The notes beneath the pieces were generated by a model. It searched no databases, was not told the DNA's origin, and saw only the letters and a list, made by a program, of their open reading frames with translations. From assembly GCF_027943255.1 (NCBI RefSeq), contig NC_072896.1:69086501-69150500 (forward strand): a stretch of 64,000 bases of DNA, read 5' to 3'. Positions 34,371 to 44,637 of this stretch are shown here, one piece after another (positions within the stretch are counted from its first letter, which is position 1; each line of letters starts with the position of its first letter). The position numbers and the translations under genes are program-made. This DNA comes from Anastrepha obliqua (lineage: Eukaryota; Arthropoda; Insecta; Diptera; Tephritidae).

Positions 34371-35476
34371 TGTTATATTGCATTTCTTTCCCTTTTTATC
34401 GCACAGTGCTATTACTAGTACAACCCCCTTGAAAGTGCCAGTATTTTGAAGGTGTTATTATTTTTAAGCAGAGAGGGTTTCCAGCCATTCGCTGTATTGG
34501 TACCTATTATTATAAATAAGTATGTTTATTTATGTTGACATGTATACATCTCCCAAGAAGCTATTCTTGTGTCTATATCGTGCTCGTGGCAACAAAAGTT
34601 TTCAATAACTCTGCCTTTATTCTTCTATCCTTCGGTTTCAACAAAATTGTCCACGTTGATTTAGCGAACTGTCAAAAGTTTCCAGTAAAGTTTGTATTTT
34701 ATTACAATTTTATTCTATTTAGATTTTATATTTATCATTCTTTTTCTTACTACCTTTTGTTTGCCTTTCCTGCTATTCTATTTGTTCAACGTCACCTCTA
34801 TTATTGTGCTCTCACCTTTGCATTTGACTCAAACTTAATGCGAATGTGTGTGTTTGCGTTATCTGCACGTTTGTGTTTGTCACCTGCAAGTAAATATGTA
34901 GTGGTAGCGGAAATATCGTGTCACCGCACAGAGACAGCGGAAAACTAATTTCTTTTGATTAACTGATGCATGGCTAACACATACACTTACATCACTTCAG
35001 ATTTTTCTCTTTTCCACCAATTTTAATTAAAAAATTTTGATTGACATTTTCTCCTGGTAGCGTTGAATTGTTTTAGCTCAACTAACGAATAAATGTTTAA
35101 GTAGAAAGAAATTAGTTTTCCAAACGTTTAGTTAGTTCTCTACAACTTTTAATCGGTTTAAAAAAAATCTCCGTCGAGAGTCGTTCAAATTGCAAAGTAC
35201 TTGTAATAAATTGTTGCTGTAATTCATAACAGGAGCTTTATTTGTTTATCAATGTTTAAAAGATTTGAACTTTTTAGGAAAGGAAAGCGATTGACAATGT
35301 AAAAGTGTGTGATTCTACCAGCTTTAAAAGGCATGGCATTTAAGTCCTATGACTAACTGCCTTACTGAATGGGTTCGTAAGTGATTATCTTTCGGTAAGG
35401 ACCTAGCTCTGAACCTATTGAGCATGAAATACTAAATATTAGAAAAGGCTTTTTCCAATAGCTGACGTTTTCATCA
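34371..35476. other. No gene seen
   Basis: AT- and T-rich DNA. The open frame 34532-34948 is phenylalanine- and leucine-rich from T-runs and has no recognised domain. Confidence 0.45.
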
Positions 35477-35660
35477 GGCCATGGCAAACAGTTGTGGGAA
35501 TTTTCGACATAAAAAAGCTTACCATAATGATTGTTTGTCATTCCGTGCAGTATAAAACTGTAGGTCCTTCATTTGTAGAAAAACATCCAGACTCACGTCC
35601 CAAATTAAAGGAGGGGATAAGCCAAATGCCCAACAAAGAACGTGCACGCGAATTATATAT
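35477..35660 (+). repeat. SINE copy G, 3' part, strongly diverged
   Basis: Degraded body ('ccatggcaaac', 'cataaaaaagctt'), then aaaactgtaggtccttcatt, 'aaattaaaggaggggataag', and a 3' end like 'acgcgaattatatata'. Head absent. One of the oldest copies. Confidence 0.65.
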
Positions 35661-36897
35661 ACCAAAACGGTGAAATTTGCCACCTCCTCCCAGAATGCCT
35701 TGAAGTTCTATTCATCGCTCAGACTCTGGTGTTTAAGCTGCTTATACGCAATCATAGGGCGAATGCCAACATTTCAGATATGAACCAATATTATCTTCAA
35801 ATGCTGATAGTAATGATGAAAATGTGTGCTTTTAAGAACACTCCAGCAAATCACCTACATGAAAAGTCTAGCTTCGTGAACTGTCAGGATCAAGCAGATC
35901 TTGTTGGAAATTTTGTCACTGCATGGCTTATCTGATGACTCGATTTTCTTTTGATACCTGGGTGTCTAAATGGGAATATTATGTGACATATTTTAAACAA
36001 TAAACTAAATAACTAAAATTATATTGAAAATAGGTGACAATCTCGTCGAAATTTTCAATTTTTCGATTATTAAAGCAAGTATGAAAATTTAGTTCCCAAA
36101 TTGTAAATTTTGGATATCATTTAACAATAAACCCCCAGCGAAGTGCGAGTAGCCAATTATTAAAAAATTGCAGTGAAAACTAACCAATAAAAGAATCACA
36201 AAAAGACTTGCCTATAGGCGCTATCCATTTCTAATTTCTATTTAATTTATTAGTAGATACCATTTGCGTGTTTGTGTGTGTAAATATATGTACATTCAAA
36301 CCAAGAACTGTAAGGTCTCTGTAGATGGTAGTAAGAATGACTGCGGTATAAAACATCGCCTTTTATTGCATACGATAATGGAAATAGTCTGCCTGTCAGT
36401 TTGTTGTACATTGTATGCATACACACGCACACATAATATAGTACCGGGTGATCCAAATAATAGACAGACTTTTCCTGCGGAAAGTTCCATTGTGTCTAAT
36501 TTGATTCTTTTTGAGGCCTACAAGTGGATATCTGACACACTGACTATAATTTGTATTGAACTTATTTATAGACATAGATAGAACGGAAGAGCGTTACGGG
36601 ATGGAGGTGTAGGAAAATTAATACTTTCAAGTAAAAATGGGCAATCAATGCCGTCTTTAATAGCACTGAAAGTAAGAGAGAAAATGACGAGAGAACAATA
36701 CTTTTTCTTCTGCTTCCAAGTTGGTTAATAGCAAACGAGTTGTGTAAGAGGAGATAGGATCAGAAAATTTTACTGATCCTACTATAAATTTCGAAGGCAT
36801 CTTTTGGACACGTTCGATCCTGTTGATTAAAAATGTATGGTGTGGCCTCCAAATAAAAGCTTTCTATTCCAACCTGGAATGAGAAGTAAACAGAAAT
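35661..36897. other. No gene seen
   Basis: A GTGTGTGTAAATATATG-type simple repeat occurs near 36265. At 36442-36457 lies taccgggtgatccaaa, which has an inverted partner at 39021-39036 (see findings). Confidence 0.4.
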
Positions 36898-37640
36898 TTA
36901 AGGGTATAATTCCACAGCTGCTATGACCTCATCATTTGATGAAAAACGCTTTCCACGCATGCAATTTGTTTGGTCTGGAAACAGATGGAAGTTACTAAGG
37001 GCTAAATCTGGTGAATACGGTGGATGTTTCAACAATTCATGGATTTTAGTCAATGTCAAAATGCTCTTCTGACACGGTGCACTGTTCTGATGAAAAATAT
37101 TTTTTTCTTTTCCAAACTGTGCCTTTTTCACACATTTTTTCCTTCAACTGGTCTAAAAGATTACTATAATATTCAGACATTTTGTTTTACCAGTTTGCAA
37201 GTAATCCACAAATAAAATTCCTTTCAGAACCCATACAACTGATGCTAACACCTTGTGGACCGATTCCCAGACACGAACTCCTTTCGAAGCCAAATAACCA
37301 GTGTGAATAATAATGATATACCCAGGGCTCATCCATAGTAATGAGTTGGTACACAAAATCCACTTTATCCTTTCTTTCCTGAGAAAGTCGCATTCGAATG
37401 GTAGACAATGTGGCACCCTTTATGTACACTGACCAATGAAATGTCTAGATCTTCTACTAAATCTCTTTCAGTCACTCGACGATTTTTCAAGACGATATCC
37501 TGTATTTTTTCTACGAACAACACCAGAGTTGCTATTTTTGGACGTCTTTGACGTGGATCGTTTTCAAGGGTTGTACCATCACGTTTAAACTCAGCAATTC
37601 AGCGAAAAGTCTTTATACATTCAACATTCGTGTATAAATT
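36898..37640 (-). pseudogene. Mariner transposase relic
   Basis: Minus-strand pieces in order: 'AEFKRDGTTLENDPRQRRP' near 37590, 'LKNRRVTERDLVEDLDISL' (second helix-turn-helix), 'VYQLITMDEPWVYHYYS' (first catalytic aspartate region), 'KGILFVDYLQTGKT', 'IFHQNSAPCQKS' (usual FHQDNAP; the catalytic D is N) and 'HPPYSPDLALSNFHLFPDQT' (usual SDFHLF; the catalytic D is again N). Several frameshifts. Both C-terminal catalytic aspartates are thus asparagine. Confidence 0.85.
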
Positions 37641-37842
37641 TGTTTTGCTTTTAAACCTTCGAAAAATTAAAATTAAATCACTGCACGATACTCGATATAT
37701 TCCACTGTAGAAAATACTGTGACACGTCGATACTCAATGGCTTGTAAACAAAGAATGAATTAGCAGAATGAAATGAAACTTCACATACGTTCAGAACTTA
37801 TTCAACCATCTAGTACTTGTCTAAATTCTAATCCTCATCATG

Positions 37843-38430
37843 GCATTTTTTTTTTTTTTTTATCTGAATATGAGTCTTTATTGTTTCGCCAATCACCCAT
37901 GCACCGACCTCAATATCGCGATGACTATCAGCATTAGTCATATACCAGGGCACATTAACTATGGTGCTAAGTATATATTTTAGATTGGACTCGTTGCGGC
38001 ATACTTCAATTTGATCTAGAGGGTGTACCTCAAACACCTATCCAATATTTCCAATTGTCGTATTTTATATAAGGACTCCATTTTTCAATTCCAGATGGTT
38101 CGCTTTGTTGCCAATATCTGTGTCAAAATTGCCAAACCTATTGTATTTTATTTATCTGTGTTAATTTCGTTGTCGTTTTAAACCTAACTTAAGTTTATAT
38201 TTCTCTCGTTTTTAAGATTTTGTTTGGCTGTTTTTGAGTTTTTATTGGATCCCATTAGGACTGTGGCTTCAGGAAATATGGTTTTCTGAATTCGGTGTCG
38301 GTAAATCGGCCGCATATAAAAGATACGACGTTGGTCCTAACACAGTGCCTTGGGGAATGCTTACGGTCAGTTGTTGGATGTCATCATAAAATAGTATTCC
38401 ATTGAAAATAGCAACTTTTGTTTCTTCGAA
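37843..38430 (-). pseudogene. Jockey-like non-LTR copy, rearranged, with poly(A)
   Basis: On the minus strand, 38420-38270 reads 'LTVSIPQGTVLGPTSYLLYA' and 'ADLPTP', the RT block PQGSVLGPxLYxxYTxDLP of jockey-type enzymes. After a deletion, 38037-37870 reads 'LKYILSTIVNVPWYMTNADS', the block near the ORF2 C-terminus (usual NAPWYVxNxxxxxDL). It ends in an A-run of about 16 (plus-strand T-run at 37845-37861), consistent with the poly(A) tail of a 5'-deleted retroposed copy. Confidence 0.8.
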
Positions 38431-38475
38431 TAAGATCTTGAATAAATAAAATTGGATTCCATTTTTAAAATAATG

Positions 38476-39012
38476 CAGGGTTGCTCATATTCGACGGACC
38501 CATGGGGGTTTTGGGCAATTCCAATCTACGAGGCTTGTCCGCAGGCAAAAATCTTTGCGTCCATTGAATCTTATACGAGAATAAATGCAAATCAATGCGG
38601 ATAATTCGTTGTAAAGTGGTCCGAGCTATGCTCAATTGCTGAGAACGGCGATTTTGGTATGTCCTTGGCGACGTCTCAACACTGGCCCGTACAAGAACAA
38701 TATTCTCATCCGATCGCCTTGGTCGTACGAAACTAGGTCGTACCTTTCGTACAAATGTTTAATGGTGTTCTTAGAAGGCGCACTTTTCACATAATTTAAT
38801 TTTTTATACGCACGTTGAATTGACTTTGACAATTGACTTCTTTTGTTGAATGTAAATTTCAACAATTTGGGACGCTCGCGTGGCGTGTGCTGTTCCATGG
38901 TAAAAATCTGCTTGGACCAACGCTTTCAACGCGGTAGGTTATTAAGCGATCTGACGTCTCTGTCAAAAGATAAAGGGCTGCCAGATAGGTCCGTCGAATA
39001 TTGGCTACCCTG
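38476..39012 (-). mobile_element. 537-bp Tc1/mariner-superfamily deletion derivative
   Basis: Left end cagggttgctcatattcgac and right end the complement of cagggtagccaatattcgac, with further matching inward (ggacc). About 22 of the first 25 bases agree. It encodes only the N-terminal part of a transposase, so it is non-autonomous. Sequence just outside the right end (to 39036) may belong to the same terminus. Confidence 0.8.
38632..38898 (-). pseudogene. N-terminal fragment of IS630-type transposase
   Basis: Starts MEQHTPRERPKLLKFTFNKR, like the first helix-turn-helix of transposases beginning 'MEQHTPRERxKLVELY', then 'IQRAYKKLNYVKSAPSKNTI'. The frame ends at 38632 with no catalytic domain, matching the deletion seen in the element. 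Confidence 0.75.
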
Positions 39013-39036
39013 TACTTGCATTTGAATCACCCGGTA

Positions 39037-40250
39037 TAAACTCACATGTGTTCTTACATCTTTTTATTGTACTTTTATTATTTTTCTTTTTCTCAACTTC
39101 AACCAGCACTCACCTGCTCTGCCATGTCAAGCCGCAATCGCTAAGGAATAGCCCTATAATCCTGCGGGAGATAGACGGACGTTTTGAAGTGCTGGCAAAT
39201 GCATAGCAATGGCTGCAGCCAAGCCGTGACTATTGGCCAGGTAGGTCATGAGGCTAATGCGACTTCCTACTTAGCGTATTTCTATAAGACAGTCAGCTGA
39301 GCAGTCATACCTGCCGTGCCAAAGACTTGCGGAAGGCAGTACAGAGCAGTGGTAAGCTGGAAAAGCCCTTACTGAATATGTGTTTAGTATGTAGCTTGTG
39401 GACTAATGTCAATACTGCCTTTGCTTGGAGTAAGAAATGCCGTGATTACACGAGGGTGTATACTTAGTGTTTTTTTTGCTTGTTTTATTCGTTACTTGTA
39501 TCAGTAATATACTTGAGGTATGCGGTTGTTGCGAGTGTGTATGTGTGTGAACATTTAAGCTGTGTAATTGCTGGCTACTAATTTTCTGACCCACAGCTAT
39601 TTGTTGGCAACTGCTTGCATTTTATTCAACTTGATTTGCTTGTAACTCATAGCCAATCTAAGGAGGCTATGGAGGGAAAGTGGAAGCGTAGAATTCATGT
39701 GTATCTGGCTTAGTGATTGTGCAACATATTACTTCAATTACTTAAATTTGTTTTATTCGTTGGAATATCTCTCTCTGCGTGATTGCTCTAAAACTCAGCT
39801 CGGTGGCAAGCGCAAAATAAAAGATATATACATACATAACGCTTAGGGCTTGCAAATAAGCGTGGAGCAAAAGGATATAAAACGAGCTGAGTGTGAGGTG
39901 TAAACAAAATTCTGTTTGTATTTGAAAAACGATGTATAGAATAAGTATAGATTTTAGCACCGATCAATTCGCTATCGCTTACATCATGTCTATTTCGCTA
40001 AACTTACATATCAGAATATTGATAACACAGGCCAACAACCAAAAAACTTTTTCGATAATTTTAACTAATTACTTTGTAATTCGGTGTCCTGGTTACGAAA
40101 AAAATTATTAAAAAGTTATATCACCCATCAATTTTTCACATTTTACAATTAAGTAAAAATAAAGTTTATGTACCAAAATGTATCGGATATATTTTTAACT
40201 TCTTAAATACTTTTTAGTTGGCAACATTATTAAAATGTAATCAGATTGGC
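39037..40250. other. No confident gene; weak exon-like signal
   Basis: On the minus strand a 48-bp segment at 39114-39161 sits between tctatctcccgcag and gtgagtgctgg, a plausible acceptor/donor pair, but a segment so short cannot be supported as an exon by itself. The rest is featureless. Confidence 0.2.
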
Positions 40251-40261
40251 AATGAAGGAAA

Positions 40262-40832
40262 ATGTTTTTATTGGTAGTTCTTATAAATTTAACAGCTGTT
40301 AGCTTTATTTCAGTGAGTTATAACCTCAAAATTAACTATACAGCTCATGATTGGATGCTATGTGGAGATTTAAAAGTTGTCTCCATGCTCCTCGGTCAAC
40401 AAAAAGGATTCACAAAATTTCCATGTTTTAAATGCGAATTGATGTTCAACAATGAATAAGAAGGAGAAGGATGCTTGGATATCATTTAAAGAAGTTGTGA
40501 TTAAGTTTTTGGGTAATGTGAAAGCTCCGAATTATAAACTTATCGTAGCTAACATGATAAACAAGTTTAAAACTCTTGGTTGCCTGATGAGCCTTAAAGT
40601 CCACTTTTTGCACAACCATCTTGACTTTTTTCCTGAAAACTTATGTGACGTGAGCGAAGAGGACATAAAAGAGATGGAGAAACGATACCAGGGACGGTGG
40701 AATATCAAAATGATGGGTGATTACTGTTGGTCACTTCACAGAGAACATCAAAATGCAATACATAGGCGAAAAAGCTACGCAAGAAATTTTACGGAAAAAA
40801 GGGAGAGAAAATATAAAAGAATAAGCATTTAA
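40262..40832 (+). pseudogene. Fragment of an unnamed multicopy arthropod/cnidarian protein family
   Basis: The first frame reads 'HDWMLCGDLKVVSMLLGQQK' and 'GFTKFPCFKCE'. The second, from 40452, reads 'KEVVIKFLGNVKAPNYKLIV', 'LKVHFLHNHLDFFPENL', then 'MEKRYQGRWNIKMMGDYCWS'. I recognise this order from uncharacterised proteins scattered through arthropod and Hydra genomes, in which a segment containing 'LHIKLGLMKxFVKA' normally lies between the two parts; it is deleted here. Function is unknown. The multicopy distribution suggests a mobile-element-associated gene, but no domain name can be given. One frameshift and the central deletion make this a pseudogene. Confidence 0.65.
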
Positions 40833-41165
40833 TATTATAATTTAAGTATGATTGTAAGTGAACATATAATCAATTCAAAAAAATATGATTCCATTAATTT
40901 TTATAGATCAAATTTTGCCTATTTTTTTAAAATATTAAATCGATATCAGATTGTGGAAGAATGGTAGGTGATAAAAAACGGCTATATATTACGGTTTCAG
41001 CATTCAAAAATGCATAAGATTTAGGTAAAATTGTTTGAAAAGTTTTCACAAACTTGTTTTTTGTTGGCCTGTGTAATTACTAACGAAAAACCGTCAGGGT
41101 AAGTTAAATAATTTAATCCAACTCACATTATTTTCTTTATTATTTATATATATATATGTATATGT

Positions 41166-41478
41166 AATTGGCGCGTACACCTGTTTTGGGTGTTTGGTCG
41201 AGGTCCTCCACCTATTTGTGGCGTGCGTATTGATGTTGTTCCACAAATGGAGGGACCTATAGTTTCAAGCCAACTCCGAACGGCAGATATATTTTATAAG
41301 CAGCCTTTTCATGGCAGAAATACTCGTACACTCGGAGGTTTGCCATTGCCTGCCGAGGGCGAACGCTATTAGAAAAATGTTTTTCTTCATTTTGGTGTTT
41401 CACCGAGATTTGAACCTACGTTCTATCTGGATTCCGAATTGTAGTCACGCACAACTCATTCGGCTACGGCGGCCGCCG
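41166..41478 (-). repeat. SINE copy H, near full length
   Basis: Minus-strand copy from head at 41478 (gcggccgccgtagccgaatg) to the 3' end caggtgtacgcgccaattac at 41166, followed by an AT-rich tail at 41147-41165. B-box-like ggttcaaatctcgg. This is one of the two most complete copies and a good reference for the consensus. Confidence 0.92.
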
Positions 41479-41529
41479 CAGATACACATATTTGCTTATA
41501 TTTATTTCAAGCCCTGAAGTACAAAACAT

Positions 41530-42335
41530 TGTTACAGACGAGCATAAATCTACATATAGATCAATTTTAAAATTAGACAAATATTAAATACATGAGCTAA
41601 GATAAAATACCACTAATGTGGTGCATTTGTAAATATTTAGCCTAAGACTGTCTTGACTGCGTGAAATCAAAAGCTAGGACATTGAAGACTAAGTTTAGTT
41701 CACAGTAAGTTTTAGATATGGGACTGTTGACACCATAACTGCTTCTAGAAAAAGCAATTTTAAAGAATTCCGTATGGCAAAGATCTAGAGGGAACATTAA
41801 AAGCGATATTTTCTAAAAGGCAAGAGCAGTAAATAGAGCCAGCTATGATGTTAATGACAAATGAGAATGCTACAATAAAATGGATCTTATTTCCTCAAGG
41901 GTAGGAAAGCTAATTTGTTGGCAATGAGAATAGTAATAAGGTAGTGAAAAATTTAGTGAGCGGAGAGAAAATTTTAGAAAAAATTTTTACACCAGCTCAA
42001 AGGGGTTAGAAAGAATTTTTGTGTAAAGCCTCCAAATAACCGTCATGTACAATACAGAGGTTTAGGTAAGTTTTTAAGCGCTTGACAGGTTCGACGGTTA
42101 AAGTGGTTTACGAGCGCGATTTGATTCACAAATTGTAAGACAGAGCCCGGAATAATATAAGAAGATTTGGTATGCATACTTTCACTTACTTAAAAGCATT
42201 TATTGATATTAAGCGATAACTGATTTTTGCATTAGTCATTAGCGTAAAGCAAGAAAATGGCAAATTTGAAGCATGAGTTAATATCATTGATGAAAAGAAC
42301 ATTTGAAGGTACACCTTCGACAATAGACGCCAAGC
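41530..42335 (-). pseudogene. Jockey-like non-LTR RT relic
   Basis: On the minus strand near 42325-42210 it reads 'SIVEGVPSNVLFINDINSCF' and 'KFAIFLLYAND' followed by a stop, then 'KNQLSLNINKCF'. This matches the jockey-type block 'VPQGSxLGPLLFxxFINDI ... LLYADDLK ... LFLNxxKC' with the catalytic YADD changed to YAND. Downstream frames are increasingly unreadable. Confidence 0.7.
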
Positions 42336-42496
42336 CATAATTTTTTTTTCGGTGAGGGTTTTATATGGAATCCCCTCATAAATATAAATACATAGGTAAA
42401 CAAATTTATCGGTTTCCTTTATTTATAAAAAATGTGAAAAACTCAGAAATATACATAAATATTCTGGAATAAAATTATATACCGTAGCCGTTGATC

Positions 42497-42672
42497 CTTG
42501 CTGGATGAATTTCGTGAAGGTCGTCCAAAAACGGTTGTTGTGCCGGAAACAATCGTCGCAGGGCATCAATTGATAACGCAAGATCGTCATGTGATATCCG
42601 GCGAGATAAAGGCATACTTGATAGTTCATGGGATCAGTAAACGAAATGTGCTCATATTTCTCAATAAATAAG
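42497..42672 (+). pseudogene. Mariner relic, plus strand, first part
   Basis: Reads 'FREGRPKTVVVPETI', 'LITQDRHVISGEIKAYL' and 'GISKRN', the linker and second helix-turn-helix also seen at 770-900. It stops at about 42672 where a minus-strand mariner starts; the same reading resumes near 43810. Confidence 0.75.
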
Positions 42673-43805
42673 TATTTATTCTTCAATTTCTATTTTATAT
42701 CCGTCAAAGTAGTCCCCCTCAGATATAGTACATGTGTAGCTGGCAAGGGCCAGCGTGTTTTCCAATACTCAAAGCAGTTCTGATATGCACTTTTTGGTAA
42801 GTCTTTGAGCTCTCTCAGCGATTTAGTTTTTATCCCCTCAATCGTCGCAAAATGCCGTCCTTTCATGAGTCTCTTCAATCTTGGGAACAGCAAAATGTCG
42901 CAGAGAGCCAAATCTGGTAAATACGGTGGCTGAGGCATGAGAATGTTTATTTTTCGGCCAAATATGAGTGAGCAGGAGCATTATCATGATGAAAACGTCA
43001 TTCATTTTTTTCACAATTCCGGGCATTTTTTTCATATCGCTTCCCGCAAACGGCGCATAATTTTAAGCTAATACTCCTTACTTATCGTACGACTTTGTGG
43101 TAAGAACTCCTGATGCACAGTGAGCAAAATCTTGACATTTGATCGAACTTGGCGCCCGTTTTTTTCTCTTGACTCTTGTGGACTCTTCCATTCGGACGAT
43201 TGCGATTTTAAGCAAATCTGGATCATCGTTGACGTCATTTCACAATTCCTGAGCGATGCTCATGCGACGTTGTTTTTGGTCAAAATTCAGTTACTTTGGA
43301 AGGAACTTCACCTCCACACGCTTTATGCTCAAAATTTCTTAAAATATTACATGGGATTATCCAACCGATATGCCGACATCCTTAGCAACTTCTTTAATTG
43401 TAATTTGACGATTCTCCTTGGGCGTCCGGAGCGAGCGTCGTCATTCACATCTTCTTGACTTTCTGTGAAAAGCTTGTGCCACTTGCAAACATTTTTTGGG
43501 CTCAGAGTACTCTCACTATATGCCACTGTAAACATTTCAAGTGTTTTTGAGCACTTGAATCCATTTTTAACCACAATTTGATGCAACTTCTTTGATCCAT
43601 TTTTTTGATAGCAAAAAATTGCCGAACACACAAAACACTTGTCTTATTTATGCCTCTTACAAGCACCCTAAATATGCTTTGTTCCTGAAACCGTGAACAT
43701 ATCTTCGAGACGAGTGTACCAACATAAAAATTATAATAATTGAAAGTCAAATGTACGTACCCCAAAAAATTTGAAAATTCACCTTATTTTTTGACCATAC
43801 CTTGT
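42673..43805 (-). pseudogene. Second mariner relic, minus strand, nested
   Basis: From high to low coordinates: 'FCYQKNGSKKLHQIVVKNGF' near 43620, 'DVNDDARSGRPRRI' near 43440, and at the end 'LPQPPYLPDLALCDILLFPR' followed by 'LKRLMKGRHFATIEGIKT', the C-terminal catalytic region. The central third is degraded. It lies between the two halves of the plus-strand mariner, so it inserted into it. Clear inverted repeats could not be matched. Confidence 0.75.
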
Positions 43806-44095
43806 ACATCAATTATTGAGTGAACATTTGGTCGTGAATAAGATTTATTCTCGTTGATCATTGCCCAAAAAACTAGTCATGCCGATTGGTGTAAAGAAAT
43901 CTGGAAGAAATTCAGCCGAAGTGGTTCAAAGCAGGACTATGACATTGTAATAGGTGACGAATCTTACTCTATGCGGAAACTCTTAGCCGGAAACAAAATA
44001 GCAATGTTGCCCAGAGGCACTTTATCCAACAAAAGTTGTTCGCACCTCAAAGCCAATAGGTGGCCAACAACCACTTAGCACTTGTTCCTCCGGCC
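43806..44095 (+). pseudogene. Mariner relic, plus strand, second part
   Basis: Continues the copy begun at 42497: 'LSEHLVVNKIYSR', 'ADWCKEIWKKFSRSGSKQDY', 'DIVIGDESYSM' (first catalytic aspartate region). A large deletion follows and the C-terminal catalytic region is missing. Confidence 0.75.
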
Positions 44096-44283
44096 TTTAA
44101 AAGAATTTTAATTTTCAAGGTAATATCTAGTGTTTTTCTCCAATCGATATCTAAAAATAGGTATACATATACATACAAATACCACACGGAAAAATCATAT
44201 GTTTCCATTCGTTCGGGTATTACAAGTGAAGTGAATCAGCTCAGGCATTCAGATATTAAAGGAAGGAGTAATACTAATAATAA

Positions 44284-44465
44284 TACATAAAGATTTATCA
44301 TTTTTGCAAACGGCGTCGTACGTCAATCATATTCGACACTTGTAAACTAGAGAACCGAAGAGTACAAAGAGACAATCAATGGAGCACGTAGAGGTCAAAG
44401 AAAAGATTTCCGGTACTCAAAATAATTTCTTTTTATTTAGTAAAAAATTATGCAAAGAAAAATTC
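44284..44465. repeat. MITE family 'caaggtg', copy 2
   Basis: Interior matches 28250-28420: 'gcaaacggcgtcgtacgtca', 'gacacttgtaaactagagaa', 'ggtactcaaaataatttctt'. The terminal caaggtg ends are not preserved, so the copy is truncated. Confidence 0.7.
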
Positions 44466-44637
44466 GATTGATCATATATTGATATAATTCTTATTTGTAG
44501 TTAAACTTTGAAATATTTCCTTTCGTTCTGTGAATAATAAATACATTTATTTAAAGTTATGGCGTTCTGCTGACAAATCTTATAGCTAACTAAGGCGCAG
44601 AAGCTTGTAGGTTACTAATCACAGAGTTATCCTTCAA

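Noticed and set aside
34532..34948. 138-codon open frame rich in F, L and Y
   Set aside because: Composition reflects T-rich DNA; no start context, domain or flanking gene signals.
39114..39161. 48-bp micro-exon between acceptor- and donor-like sites (minus strand)
   Set aside because: Too short to support alone, and its one open phase does not join the candidate exon at 29389-29570.
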